A stretch of 64,000 bases of DNA from Chalara sp. BL73 (Eukaryota > Ascomycota > Leotiomycetes > Helotiales): assembly GCA_918026815.1 (NCBI GenBank), contig CAKJVC010000196.1, positions 248,001 to 312,000 on the forward strand, given 5' to 3'. This document shows positions 51,546 to 64,000 of this stretch, in pieces. Under the pieces are notes generated by a model. That model was not told where the DNA came from, did not search any database, and was given only the letters and a program-made list of their open reading frames with translations. A program made the translations under genes and the position numbers. Within the stretch, counting starts at the first letter, position 1. Every line of letters starts with the position of its first letter.

Positions 51546-54035
51546 TTACACAAAATCTGGAGCTGTTGCTACCAAAACCGAGAAGAGAGCACCGCCGACG
51601 GCTACACCCCCCAAGGCCGCATATCCCAATCGTTCTACGAAGCGCTTCAGTTTCTTGGTTGGCCTCGACACTGTTGTGACAGGCAGATCACTAGACTCGC
51701 TCGATTTCTTCGCATTTGATGTCCAGTTTCCATTATTGATGGAAGCGGTATTCTCAGCGCACACGGGTACCGCATCAATTTCTTCGGCTTTCCGTTTCAG
51801 ATTTGTGGCTGGTTGGTCAATCGTTTCTTTGTCAATGATATCGCGGATGCTGATATTTGAACGATTGGACGATGTTGTAGGTATCTTGTTCATAAGTGCC
51901 GCTTTACTCTGGTTGTATGCCACAGCGCTGGTTAAATCCGGCTCAGGACTGGGGTATGTATTGATGACTGGAGGAGCCATCGCATGGTTGTCCAGATAAG
52001 AGAGGGGTGGGAAACTACTTAAGCAGTCGTTGACGTTAAGCCCTGTGCTGTTTCGCGATGCCTGGAACTTCCGTGCCCATGAGCCCTTTGGAGTTGCAAT
52101 AATTCGTGGATTTTGAACTTGATTAGAGATGCTGGCGGGGGCATTTGACGCTTCATTTCCCGGAAGACGGTCAGAATTGAATCTAGCTTGATTGTGATGC
52201 CTGGCTTCGAAGAACTCGTGTTTTCCCGTCTTTTCACCCAGGTACTGCGCAGTGAGTTTTGATTTAGACGAAATATCGGCTTTGAACGCCTCCATCGGCG
52301 GAGCTGCAGGTTTGACCATTGCAGCATCTGAAGGGCTTGGTTGACGGTTGAAGAGGCCGGGAGGGCAACTGGTTTGATTTGGCTCCGCAGAGGTTTCCAC
52401 TGTTTGTAGATTGGAAGACACAATATACGTATCGGGAATGACATAGGCCGTTGAATCTTGACCACGTCCACTGGCGTGGTCATCGTCCTTATCAAGTAGA
52501 TTATCGTCAAGTAGGATTTGAATACCCTCCCTTCCAACCTCAGAAAGACTGACATCACTATCATTGTCTAACTCGTTGGTATCCCTCGATATTTGGTGGC
52601 GAATGTCAAAGCCAGGAGTGAAACCAGTGTCGACTTCAGCAGCAGCTATGTGACCTTGATGTACCGCCTCCTCAAGATTGGCCTCAAAGCCTGCATCAGA
52701 ATTGAAGTCACCATCCTCATCCTCTGAAAAACCGGACTTGTAGTGCACACTGAACGGCCCAGAGGATGCATCGATAGGACCATCATCATCTGACCCGTCG
52801 CCAATTTCAATAATGTCACTGTCAGATTCTTCGCCATAATCTACGCAGGACCCAGCATCATCAGACTCATCTAATGAATCTTCTGATATAGATCTAGTCT
52901 CTTCCGATTCGGTTGAAAAGCCGTTATCTTCGTCATCGTCACTTTCAACGATGATAGGCTGGCTCGGATTGCTTGATGAACAAGGGACATGGAAGTGCCC
53001 AACGACAGGCTGACTGGCCATCAATTCCACGGTATTATGCGCTGAAGCTGTGGTTATTATGTTCGAAGATGTAGTTTTTGCGCATTCAACAAAACCTCTC
53101 TCTGGCGAGTCGTCTCTCGTGAGGTCGATGTGGTCATGTAGTTGTGATGATGTACTTATACGAAATTGGTCAGGAGATATCGCATCATTACTTGAGGGTG
53201 TGTCCTTCGCCTGCAAATCGTCATCACTTGTGTCATATTCTTCCTCCTCTTCCAGATCCGAGGATTCTGGGCAAACGTAACTTGTAGATGGGATTGTCGA
53301 CCTAAAATAGATAACATGAGCACAGACTAGAATAAATGACCATGGGTTAATCTTACGTATAAGGTATTAGTTCGCAGTTAAATATGAAAGAACAAGCTGG
53401 AAATATTTCGCTTCCACGTTTCACCTCGATGCCCAACACCAAAGTATCGCCGTTGCTCAAATTATTAGTCACATGAGGCGAGAGGCGGGTGCTGTTGACA
53501 AAGGTTCCGTGCATGGAACCAATATCGCGAATTGTAACTGTCTGCAGAATGTCAGCCTGTGCCTCAAGATGAGCGTTTATGAAGCATACACTATTTTGGG
53601 GGTGAAACTGGAGCTCAGCATGCTCGCGGGACATGACTGGGGAGTCAAACCATGCATTATCCGCTGCTGCGGTCAAATTCTTATTGGGGCTTTTTGATGC
53701 CCGTCCAATCTGGATTGTGTTTTCGGGGCTGAGAACTATTGCTCGCTCGGAGATGTTGATATCGCCATTCAAGGCTCTGAGAAAGACCTTGGCTGCCTAT
53801 GGTTAGTACGAGGACATGTAGAAGGGAAGTCCGCAGATCCAGCAAGCACAAAGCCGAAAGACATCGAGCAATAAGATATAGCTGTCGCAGACTTTCTAGA
53901 CCCGCGGCCGTGCACTACGCATATGAGAAATGAAGAGCATAGCTCAGGTAGAGGTTGGCATGACTTGACAGCCTCGTGTGTCGGGGAACTTGGATTTCAA
54001 ACAAAATATTCTTTTGGCATACCTTGACTCTCCAT
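51546..54035 (-). CDS. Tail-anchored FHA-domain protein
   Basis: Three exons on the minus strand: 54035..54023 (13 nt), 53792..53357 and 53301..51546; phases agree, 734 residues. The short first exon plus acceptor ATAGGCAG gives MESQAKVFLRALNGD. An FHA phosphothreonine-binding domain spans about 25-145 (IQIGRASKSPNKNL, MSREHAELQF, IRDIGSMHGTFVNSTRLS). A long acidic, Ser/Asp-rich disordered region follows (DLEEEEEYDTSDDD). At the C-terminus, KKLKRFVERLGYAALGG and a hydrophobic segment (AVGGALFSVLVATAP) ending in DFV form a tail anchor. FHA plus tail anchor recalls Far9/Far10 or SLMAP of the STRIPAK complex on the ER or nuclear envelope, but there is no clear long coiled coil, so I do not assign that role. 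Confidence 0.82.
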
Positions 54036-55097
54036 TATGTAACCTTCGACCTCTCTTCGTAGAAAGGTAGCGGGATCGTTGACAAGGTCGGGTCAAATGA
54101 TGGTGCTGGATATAGGAAGATGAGGTGATGATGGAAGATGTCGTGGCTACCCAGGCGAGAATGGTGAAACCGTTGTCAAGGCTAGGAGTAGGCTGCTTTG
54201 CAAATGGCTGAGCTTCACGATATCACGAACTTAACGTATAGGTGAGCGTGGTTGGCTTTAGGAAAGACTTTTTGACCATAGTCCACTCGGAACAAAGTTG
54301 GTTGAATGTGATGGTGATGAATGTTGAACGGGGAGAAGGAGCCATGCCATCACATCACACCAGGAGGGGTCGATTCCAGGTAACCTTGGCTCTCTTAGGC
54401 AATCAAGGCTTGGCTATAGCTTATCGATAACGATATCAGGTATCAGGTGGGGGGATGTGACAGACAGGGACATGCCAACAAACAGCCTGTGAAAAGAGGA
54501 AGATCAAGAGCAGATGATACCTTTATCGCAAAATTCCTTAAACCCTGGGCTACTTGAGCAGTGTTTTGCCCGTGTTGACTTGCATGTATGAATTCTTTCT
54601 ACTTGAATCTTTACTCAAAATTCTTAAACATGAAAAGATTATGGCATGCTTTGATCGTCCTCGTGCTGCTGGCCTTTATCCAAGCTCACCAATGAGTGGG
54701 CCGGACATTCTAGCCTACCAACCTACCTTAGCTATGGCCCGGGGGGGGGGGAGGGGCCACAGTTCCACTGACCGCCTAGGTAGAAAAGTGAGTGAAATGA
54801 ATGATTATATGCCACGCCCCTGTTGTCGCCCCCCGATAAGTAATTTTCTTCGCTCCGACTTACAGTTTGACTCACACATATGGAGGGAATATTTCAAATA
54901 CGTAACCAGACTCCTTACGCTCTAGGCTTGCCATAGGAACACGAAAATATCATCTCATCCCGGTCCAGGCCAGCAAAAACGTACCCCGCACGCACACTGT
55001 TCCATCTATTCCAAAGAGTACAAATTCACGGTACATCAATATTTGCCGGCCAAAAAGCTCAAAACTATAGCAGCTGTTGGAGCGATAACCCGCCAAC
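54036..55097. other. Divergent promoter region of the FHA and IFRD genes
   Basis: About 1.06 kb with both upstream regions and a G-run at 54740-54753. Short frames at 54242 and 54554 lack coding character. Confidence 0.5.
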
Positions 55098-56520
55098 ATG
55101 CACGACCTGAGGCGCCAGGCTCTAGAGAGCGGAAAGACCGTTTCAAGGAAAGCAAAGGCTCGTATTGGCACTCGTACTCCGTCCGCTACAAATTCTCGAA
55201 CGACTTCAAGAACTCAGAGTCGCCATGGATCTGATAACGAAGAGGGGGATCTCAGTGACAGCACCAACTGGAGCGTCAACTCTATTGACGAGATGTTGTC
55301 TGCCGAGGATGTTCCTGAGGGTTGGAAGCAAGACCTGGCTGACCGGATAGAAGAGATCATCGACAGGAGGCGAAGCAGTACCCAAGGCCGAGAAACCACC
55401 CTCAATATTTATACCCACATCCTTATGAGTAGGTATGTACACGATGAAATACAACACAAGACTGCAGAGTTGTATCCCGCCCTTCTAAAGAGCGTGAAGG
55501 GAGAGGATAGTGAAAAAGAAACGTGTCTGGCTTTGAGAGGTAGGCGCATCACTCTCTACCTAGTGATATATCAAGCTAATGAGAATAGCGATCGCCCTTA
55601 CGATGATTACTGTGCCTTCCGAGTCCGTCTATGATGCCATCTACCAACCTCTGAAGCAAACTTATACAAATTCCGAATCGCTGAGTGTGAAAGCTGTGGC
55701 AATTCACACCCTCGCTGCAGCGGCTATTTTTGGCGGCGCCTCCGATACCGAGATCGAGGAGATAATGGACGACTTCTTAGAGATAGTTGAGTCTGATGGA
55801 AGCTCCGCAGAGGCCGCGGATAGTGGTGAAGTTGTCACGGCAGCATGCGAAGCATGGGGGTTCTTGGCCACCATGATCGATGATTTGGAGGACAAGACAG
55901 AGGCAGCCATGGATGCATTCGTAGACCAACTGGAAAGCAGCGACGTATCTGTACAAGTATCTGCAGGCGAAAATATCGCGCTCCTGTATGAGAAGAGCTA
56001 TTCCGAAAGAGAGGCTGATGATGGTCCTGTGAGTGACGAAGAAGACGAAGACGGGCAACCTGTCGACAAGAGATTTGTAAAGCGCTACGAGGTATATCGG
56101 CAAAAGAGTCAACTTGAGCACACTCTCAGCCAGCTTGCTAACGAGTCGTCACGAAGGATTGCCAAGAAGGACCGAAAGGCGCTCCATGTAAATTTTGCGG
56201 ATATTCTCAATACGGTGGAGCATCCTTCCTGGGGCCCCAGGTATCAAAAAGCTATAGATCAAGAAACCGGACGGAGATATGGTTCTAGAATGGTCATTAG
56301 GATTCATAAGACTGGGAGCATGAAAATTGATAAATGGTGGAAGCTACACAAGCTGCAAGCACTCAGAAGAGTCCTTGGCGGAGGGTTCGTCGTACATTAC
56401 GAAAACAATGAAGTCGTCTTCGACAGTTTGCCGTATGTTCTCTATTATAATTTACGATATGCTTATCTGTCGGGTAAATGCTAATTAAACCATAGAATTA
56501 TGATGCTGAACGAAAGCTAG
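55098..56520 (+). CDS. Interferon-related developmental regulator (IFRD) family protein
   Basis: Exons 55098..55539, 55589..56432 and 56496..56520; phases agree, 436 residues. An armadillo-like helical protein of the IFRD family; animal IFRD1 binds chromatin-modifying or ribosomal partners, while the fungal members are barely studied. Support: a basic Ser/Thr-rich N-terminus (MHDLRRQALESGKTVSRKAK), the IFRD core (NWSVNSIDEMLSAEDVPEGW, REWTLNIY-like repeats) and a C-terminal IFRD_C-like block (KDRKALHVNFADILNTVEHP, GGGFVVHYENNEVVF). The final 25-nt exon adds IMMLNES, matching the usual end of the family. An alternative upstream start is not supported. Confidence 0.85.
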
Positions 56521-58095
56521 TCCCGTCAGCGGCGAAGTTCAACAAGACAATAAATAGTGAGCATGACAGCGGGCGTTCAACGGATAGGAAAAGAAAAGGA
56601 GTTTATTGAGGCATCGTCATTAGAAACAAATACCCTCCTTTTCAGTAATGCAAATGTTCATAGCTTAGATAGAATCAATTTGAAAAGAGGATGGTTCTCA
56701 GTCTGAGTACAAAACACATTCGGTACTACGTACAGCAGTATTCATGAAAGCCTAGATTGCTTCCCACATTCTATATCGTCTAATTCAGGTTCCAGGAAGC
56801 TGCTATGAGTGGATGAGTAATATTAATTCGCCTCTAACAAAACGCAACCCACATGTGGCCTGCAAATGCCAGGCCAATGTTAGGTTCTGGAATGTCTGAT
56901 GATGAGTCTTTCAGGACTTCCCGCGAAGATGCAGCGGGTGCCATAATGTTACTACCGTTATTCATTCTAGTCGGTTTCCTCGCCTCCGTACAACATATAC
57001 AAGTTGCCAAATATATCTCTCTCATCATGATGGATGCTGATGACCATGGTTTGCTCATGTCTCCCTAGCAACCGGGGGTGGGTACTTACGAAAATACAAG
57101 GCTGATCTGCCTACAGTATTAAGCGCTCAAGCCCCTGCTGTTCCAATGCAAGGTGCCCGCCTGATGGGTCCACGAATATCCAAATCTGTTTTCTCATCTT
57201 ATGTCCTAGTATTGGTAGTTTAAGAGACTTGTATTCGGAACTGGTACAAACTGATGAGCAGATCAGTTCACTACCCGAGGGGCGTTGAGTGTGGTAAGGG
57301 GTAGCATCCGAATTATTCCTCATATTAAGAGGAAAATTCCAGGAAGCCCAGTCTCATGCTGATGCAGGAGGTACCTGTGCATACGCATCTAGCCGGAGGA
57401 ATCGACTTCCACTTGATCATTGGTGCGCGCTGTCGAAGGGGCGAATTCACTACCACCAGTCGGTCGAGTAGCAATAGGGAGGACTTCGGCTCGGTGAGTG
57501 CGCAATGTGTTGTACGAAGATTCAAACGCAGAATCAAGACAATTAGAAGTTGGCTCTGTTTGTTGTTCTCGTTTCCCACTGCTCCCCGTCAAGATGAAAC
57601 CAAACAAAATACGGTAAATAATAATGGGAACGCTGTGACCAGTTTTGATAGCAGTATCGATACTGCAAATGGGACGTGAGCTGTGGGCTGAGTGGGATTC
57701 GACATGGCCCAGCCAAGCTTTTGACGCCTTGACCAATAACATCTAACATCAACAAATGTTCTGTATTGTGCAGACGATTGCCAACACATCATCCCAGCTT
57801 GCTCGCCTTCATAATAGAGCTTCTATTGTTCAGATCGCAACAACTCTACGCTTCCTTTCCCAGAGGCAGAGGGTCATTGGGGATTTGCGAAGTCTCTTCT
57901 AGTGAAGCCATACATATACCGACGATTTGTTTTTTTGTTTTTCTTGTTCATTAGCTGCGCAAGGGTAATTTTCCTGGTATCTCAAACATACATCGAAAGT
58001 GTCCCCAGCCTCTTCAACAAACACACGCAACGCAACCACCACATAGCATCTTATGCATCTCTACAACAAGGTAACCGTTTATTGAGGTTGCAAGG
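56521..58095. other. 1.6 kb intergenic, nothing recognised
   Basis: Holds the 3' region of the IFRD gene and the promoter and leader of the large disordered-protein gene, with a T-rich patch near 57925-57950. Frames at 57389-57742 and nearby on both strands are mutual shadows without coding character. Confidence 0.5.
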
Positions 58096-61000
58096 ATGGG
58101 CGTCGAGTCACGAAAAGGACCGCCTCTTCCTGCACCTACTGAGTCCGACAGCAACACTGGCAGAGACACAGAGCTCGATACTGGCAGTCGTCTCACCGAG
58201 AAATCGACCTACTCATTGCCCTCCGACGGCAGCCCTATCACAATTGCTACGAAAAAGCGGGACAAGAGTTTGGGTTCGAGTGGAAACAACAAGAGCCAAA
58301 CATCTTTGCTGATTGAGTATTTCGAAGGTGGCAAGGACGGGAAGTCTGAGTCTCGCAGACCTTCGGTCCGAGTCAAAGTCACGCCGTCATCTAAGAGCCG
58401 AAGTAAATCTGCCATGAATGACCATATTCAGATTACGGAGCGTAAAGGCGCTCGCAAACCTTCGTACACGAAGCGAATACAGTTGACACCAGACACAAAA
58501 GGCGATAGACATGCGGATGATGGTGATGATGTTAGTGTCCACTCTTATCGCTCAGCGACCGAGGAGTCAAATGTGACATCTCGAGGAGGTGGACCAATCG
58601 AGGTGGAGATAATGCCTAGACGACATGGAAGCCCTTTGATACCCACCGAAAGTAGTTCCAGATACATACAACAAAATGCGTCCGATATCTCTTCAATGCC
58701 CGCCGACAGCTTTTTAGACGGCAAGACTCGCTCTCCTCAACGAAAGCGCAGCCGAAGTTTGAGCAGAGGGGAAATATTAGCGGCCGGCGCAGCCAGCGGG
58801 TTGGCGGCTAGCGCTTTGGCAGATAAATTATCAACGCCCTCGCGTAGACGAAGTCGAAGTTTGAGTCGCGAGCGAATAGTGGCACAAAAAGCAGTAGAAA
58901 AGGTTCGAGGAGAAAAGTCCGAACGCCGACGCAAGCATAGGAGTCGGAGCCGCAGTGTTAGTGGCGAACACCTAACCGAAGGTATCAAGTCTCCGCGAAG
59001 GAGATCAAGTCGAAGCCATCATGAGGAATCATCCTTGTCTGTTGGAGATTCGAGCTTGCTCAATTCTAAAGTAAGCGGAAGATCAGATCAGTACTCAATT
59101 CGATCTGGGACCTCAAAATCATCTATCAACAATCCCAAGTTGCTAGAGACTGTAGAGGACGCCATTCGCAGGCTTATTCTTCCTGAGTTGACCGCATTAA
59201 AAAGAGACGCAAGTAAGCGCGACCAACGAGAGCAACGTGACAGGCAAAGAAGAGGCTCGTTGACTTCTGGGAGTGGAGTTTCCAGAGACTCCGTGGACGA
59301 TTCATCGAGCACGCGCAGGGTTTCAGAGCGAGGCAGTAGCACTGACTTGTCAACGAGTAAACCAAAAGTTACTCTGAACGATGGGGAAGTGCTATCTGGA
59401 AATTCTCTGAAGGGCAGGAAAGAGAAGAATAAAACCATCGATCGTGTCAAACTTGAGGACTCTCCCCGCGCTTTTGAGCGTGAGACTTCCGAGGAGACTG
59501 TCACTCAGGACACTGAAGGTCGTTCACGCAGGAAGCGTAGCAGCGACAAGCATCGGGGTTTGGAGGCAGCTGTGCTTGGTGCGGGGGTCGGCGCGTTAAC
59601 AGCTGCGGCTCTACAGAAACATCACTCGCAAGACTCACTTGAAGAGAAAAAAGAGAGGCGACGGAGAAGGACGAAAAGCCGAAGCCGCAGTGATATCAGT
59701 TATGAAGAACGAGCAGAAGAGCTTGTCCCCCCAATGCCCCTGATTAGCGAGATCAACCCATCTGAGTTGACCAGGAGTTCCATCCTCTCGGCGGACACTG
59801 AAAGGCCTCATTCAGCCACTTACGAACATCAAGTCACACCTGTTAGAGAGGTTTCGAGAGGTGTTATTTCACCAGTTTCGCCATCGCCTACCCGAACGCC
59901 CGTGGCACTGCAACAAGGCCTAGGTACCCACTACTCAAACTATTCAAGAGGCAATCTCCACGATAATCCCCCTGAGCATCAATCACAAACTCAAGAATAT
60001 GAATTGGATGAACATGGGAGGAAGGTTCCTATTTACGAAGAAGAATACGAAGATTCTGTCATCGAGGAAGAAACCAAGGGTAGCGGTTCTCATGCACTAA
60101 TCGGTGCACTTACTGGTGCCGCTGCTGGAGCTGGAGTGGCGGCTCTACATCATCACCAGGAAGATGACCACGACGACGATGCCGATTATACTGCAGAACA
60201 TAACCGGTACGATTATTATCACCAGGAAGTACCACCGCCACTAAAATATGTTCCCTATGGCATAGACCGTCGAGGGCTGAGTCCAATTCAGAGCGTATCT
60301 GGCTATACTGAAGGAGATCCTGACCCACAGCAACGAAATTCTAGGTTGACACGCAGCACTGGGTCATATTCATCGGTTGGAAAGTCTCCCCAATACAGAG
60401 ACTCTAGATCCCTTAGATCTGTCGATTCTCAAGGCAACGTGCAGGGCAACCGCCACGACTTTGCAGAAGTCCGACAAGGTGGTCTTACGGACTCGGAGCT
60501 CACTCAAGATGGTGAATACTGGGAAGAGCAACATAGATTAAATGGCCAGAAACATGATATGGATGCTGAGAGCTACCGCAGTTCTGGCGTTGATTATAAG
60601 CATATGACAAACTACACTGATGAGAGTGCTGACTCACCAGGATTGAATCGAGTGGCTACAGGACAGGCTGTTCGAGGAATTGGCGCGAATCCGGACTACG
60701 TTCATACTCCAGTAGGCGTAGAATCTGCAGTTGCATCTCTTGTCAATGCATCAGAACTTACTGGTAACTCGGGTCAGTTCGATAGAAGAGCTTCTTATGC
60801 CTCTTTCGAGGATGGATCTGAGCAACATTTCACCAGCCGTGGGAATAGCCCTTCGAAGCGAGATACATTCGGTGCAGGCCAGCGTAGTCCTTCTAAATGG
60901 GCTGAGGAGTACGATGTAGATGAAGAGGGCCGGAAGATTGCGGTGCCTCGTAATAAGAATGTGCACACAATGGAGAAAGCGGCATTGGCGGGAATTGCAG

Positions 61001-63705
61001 CTGGGGCTGCGGCTCATGTTCTCAAGGGACGTAGCAAGACATCATCAGCAGATCAGATTAATTACGAGCCGGTTCGTGAAGATACCGGAGCACCTCTGAA
61101 TAAGTCTTTCAAAGAACGAGCGAAAGAAGCACAGGTGCCAATGCCCTTATCTCCGCGTGAGAGCGTTATAAGCGAGGCCGCAAGCCAGGCGAAAATGGGT
61201 ATAAGTGGAATCCCAGATATGCATGATCCTATGCCTGAAATTGGGTATGGCGATGGCGATTCAGATGCAACCGCTAGCCCCAGTCGGAAACCTCGCAGCA
61301 TTGCCACAAGTCGATCTCCCTCGCACGAGGCAAATCTCAAGGCTGCGGAAGCAGCTTTGGTGGGAGCAGCTATTGGTGCAGGAGCCCCAGCTGCTATTTC
61401 TGGACATAACCGAAGTGTGAGCCATGACAATGACGAGGAGTGGAGAAGAACTTCCGAGGACCGCAAGCGGGATACGCTCATCACCAACCCATATGAGGAT
61501 AGAAGTCCAAATGGCGCTATTGCTACACATAAACTCCTTGGACAACCCGGTTTTAAGGATGTCAACCACCAATTCAGTGGCACGAAGTTGAACTATCACA
61601 CCAGCAGCCCCAATGCTTTGAATAAAGATGAAGGGTATATCTCCTCCGCGCCAAACGCTCGATCTCCAGGTGCTTTCACTCCAGAACAGAGACACAAGGA
61701 CGTCAATTTCCAAAATCAGGATATGGGAGCCGCAATTGATGGCGCTGATCCATTTTACACGCCACACCATTCTCGACGTGTGAGCGGTATGTCACAGGGA
61801 ATGGAATCACCGTTTTATGATAGTGCCACCGGAAATGGCATAGACCGAATCCAGTCGAAGGATATCATTGCTCTAATGGATCATGTGAGACCTCCTCATT
61901 TCGTTAAATATCTAGAAACGAAAGGCATACTAACTCCTTATAGCTTACTGTCAGAGATGCTCAAAGAAGCGCCCGTGATACGGAAATCCTTGTCACTCTT
62001 GTTCGAGCTGCCGCCGAGATGAGAAACTCATTTGAAGATATGAAGAACATACTACTCGACACAGAAGAAACAATCATTACGGAGGTTCAGCATAACACTG
62101 ACAGATCTGTTCAAAAGGCCATCAATGGACCACGACCTCAGCCTCCCAGCGCACGGTCACTTCGTCAAACATCTCAAGACGAGATGTACGAAGACTTGCC
62201 TACAAAAAGGCGAAACGTGTTTCGACGAGCGCTAAAAGGGCTCACAATGAAGAGCAACAACGATCTTGGAAAAATCGAAGATATGCTGATTCAATTATTG
62301 GGCGATGTCGAAGGATTGAAAGTAGCGCAGGGGTCAAAGTCCTCTAATAATCTCGATAATGCCTATGATGACATTCGACAGGAGGGCAATTACGAGATTG
62401 ATCACGGATATGAGCCAGAGGGAAATGCAGGTACATCAACCGCCAGCCATGCAAGCCAGTCTGGTCATCTCTCGATTCCACTACGTGGATCGAGCGGAGC
62501 TAGAGGTGGACTTGATGCCAGAAAGTTCTCAGACCATAGAATCAGTACTGTACCGGAAGGAGATGAAGAAGACCTTGATCATCAAGAGGAAGCCGTTCTT
62601 AGCAATCAATTTGAGAACAGTGAGCATCTTCTCACACCAACCAGAGAAAATGTCCGCGGAGGTTCAGTGCCTGTAGGCACGCCTCCTCCAAAGGTTGTGC
62701 CTGCTTCTCTAAGCAACGAGAACACGCCACGAACAGGAACAGACAAAAGCAAGAAGCATAAATCGAGCAGTTCGTCTGGATGGATCCCAAAGGTCTCCCG
62801 TTGGTCCGAGACTACGGCTTCGACGGTTTTCAGAGGTTTCAGGAGTAGTGGGCGAAGCAGTGGGCGGAAAGCCGATGATCAATACAATGATCCTCCATCT
62901 AGATCTGGTTCTGATCTAGCTAATTATGCGGATCAAGATGTGAATGATCCATATGGTGACGATAGGCTGCAATACTCCCCAGACCGGCAACAACAAGAAA
63001 ATCAGCCTTTATCCCCCCTTCTTCCTCCGGAAGATCCTAAGTATAAGGCCCATCGCAATTCACTCAACCTTCAACATCCTCAACCACGTCCTGGACCTAC
63101 ACATCGATACCAAACTGCTCTCGAGTCTCAAGCAGTCAATTTCGATGCTCCTATGTCACCAGCAAGCGCAAACTGGTCTCAGACATCGCTCAATCGTCTC
63201 CCTGCGCAGAAGCTAAATCGCTACAGTGATCAAACTAATCATACTGGACATATGTCACCAATGTCTGATGCAGATGATTTAAATCTCCCTGTTAATCAGC
63301 CACCTGCGCGGCCACCGAAGGAGCCAATCGTACCTCAGCTACCTCCAAAAGCTAAGGCAAACAAGCTCCAGAAACCAAGTCCGCTAGGAAACTCTCCAAC
63401 TACCAACCGCCTAAGTGCTGATGATCGTCCATACAGCCCAAGCCCCAGCTACGATCATGGTTCTCTCAGACCTGCGTTATCTGGGAACTTGACTGGTGTT
63501 CCAACAAGGAAACCTACGGGTCCAAGAAGCATGTCTTCTACATCAAAGAGCGGTGACCTAAATAGAGATGATGGAACAGTGCGGAGAAACAAGAATAGGG
63601 GTATGTGATTATAAAAGCAAAGTTGTTGATTACAGACTAAAACTCTTTCTAGACACATTCGGCACTGTGATGAGCAACCACAGCGGCGAATCCGAAATAT
63701 TCTAA
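58096..63705 (+). CDS. Large RS-rich and Gly/Ala-rich, mostly disordered protein
   Basis: Exons 58096..61884, 61944..63600 and 63653..63705; phases agree, 1832 residues. The first frame looks terminated at 62022, but a 59-nt intron (donor CATGTGAGA, branch CTAACTC, acceptor TTATAG) joins it to LTVRDAQRSARDTEILVTLV, and a last mini-exon adds DTFGTVMSNHSGESEIF. Most of the protein is low-complexity: RS-like patches (SPRRRSRSLSRERIV), acidic/His stretches, proline-rich ends, and recurring short Gly/Ala helices such as LAAGAASGLAASALADK, LGAGVGALTAAAL and LAGIAAGAAAHVLKGR, which resemble fungal DUF3824-type segments. Only about 1260-1360 (ALMDHLTVRDAQR...FRRALKGLTMKS) looks folded or coiled. Function unknown; a scaffolding or septal role is speculation. 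Confidence 0.8.
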
Positions 63706-64000
63706 ATAGACATTAGGTATAATATCTCACGATAGGGATTTCCATCTACAAGGCACAGATGGCTGCGGGTTAGCGATCTACCTTAGTTATGACAACGGGA
63801 CAGAAGGGGAAGCTTTTTTCTTTTGTGTCTATTGTATGGCATATAGAGAACAAAAATGAGCGATAATTCTAGGTTTGGTGCATTGTATTCGACGATTTGG
63901 ACAGGATGATGAGACGAGACATGACCCCCTTTTTGCAACTAAAAGCCTGTATTGGGCAATAGTGTTATGACACAAGCGTGAGGCTAGGCTGGATACAAAT
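63706..64000. other. 3' region of the large disordered-protein gene
   Basis: AT-rich sequence after the TAA at 63703-63705. It probably contains the 3' untranslated region; no other feature seen before the window ends. Confidence 0.5.

Noticed and set aside
62000..62022. Two separate genes meeting at 62019-62022 with overlapping start and stop
   Set aside because: A GTGAGA...TTATAG intron at 61885-61943 joins the frames in phase 0 and restores a continuous conserved-looking segment, so it is one gene.
1..64000. tRNA, rRNA, CRISPR or intact transposon
   Set aside because: No box A/B pair with cloverleaf potential, no rRNA-like stretch, no regular direct repeats with spacers and no transposase frame was recognised by eye; a tRNAscan or repeat search was not possible.

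Overview
This 64 kb window is nuclear DNA from a filamentous ascomycete fungus, most likely a leotiomycete-type Pezizomycotina. The evidence is short spliceosomal introns (mostly about 45-110 nt) with CTAAC/CTAAT-type branch sites, ordinary eukaryotic housekeeping genes on both strands without operons, and filamentous-fungal families such as the GT2-type surface-growth glycosyltransferase, neutral trehalase and an AXL2-like polarity protein. I rebuilt the multi-exon genes by hand, requiring GT...AG boundaries and phase continuity across every junction. No CRISPR array, tRNA, rRNA or intact transposon was recognised.

Left part (1-15.4 kb), compact and housekeeping: 3' part of COP9 signalosome subunit 3; RPA1, the large replication protein A subunit; a dienelactone hydrolase sharing a divergent promoter with RPA1; a zeta-crystallin-type quinone oxidoreductase; TIF34 (eIF3i); a trifunctional C1-tetrahydrofolate synthase with a probable mitochondrial presequence; and a MOT1/SULTR5-type molybdate transporter.

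Middle (15.7-39.5 kb): a small C-rich orphan frame, a GC-rich F-box/zinc-cluster-like gene and a GC-rich epoxide hydrolase, then isocitrate lyase and neutral trehalase (carbon-reserve and C2 metabolism). After a 3.2 kb gap come the GT2 glycosyltransferase, an AXL2-like cadherin-domain membrane protein, an EFM6-like lysine methyltransferase and a sedoheptulose-1,7-bisphosphatase (SHB17).

Right-middle (39.5-51.5 kb), accessory in character: few genes, AT-rich tracts, a decayed alpha/beta-hydrolase pseudogene beside a 15-bp minisatellite, a small protein of possible CheD/CNF-like fold, an orphan protein with a 39-bp coding repeat, and a 96-residue protein with DnaJ-type cysteine clusters.

Right end (51.5-64 kb): a tail-anchored FHA-domain protein, an IFRD-family protein and a 1832-residue largely disordered RS- and Gly/Ala-rich protein.

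No coordinated gene system or biosynthetic cluster is evident. The most interesting observations are local: apparent dual targeting of C1-THF synthase, a cell-cycle box in the RPA1 promoter, the hand-assembled mini-DnaJ zinc protein, the CheD-like orphan, and several cryptic or decaying genes in the sparse intervals.
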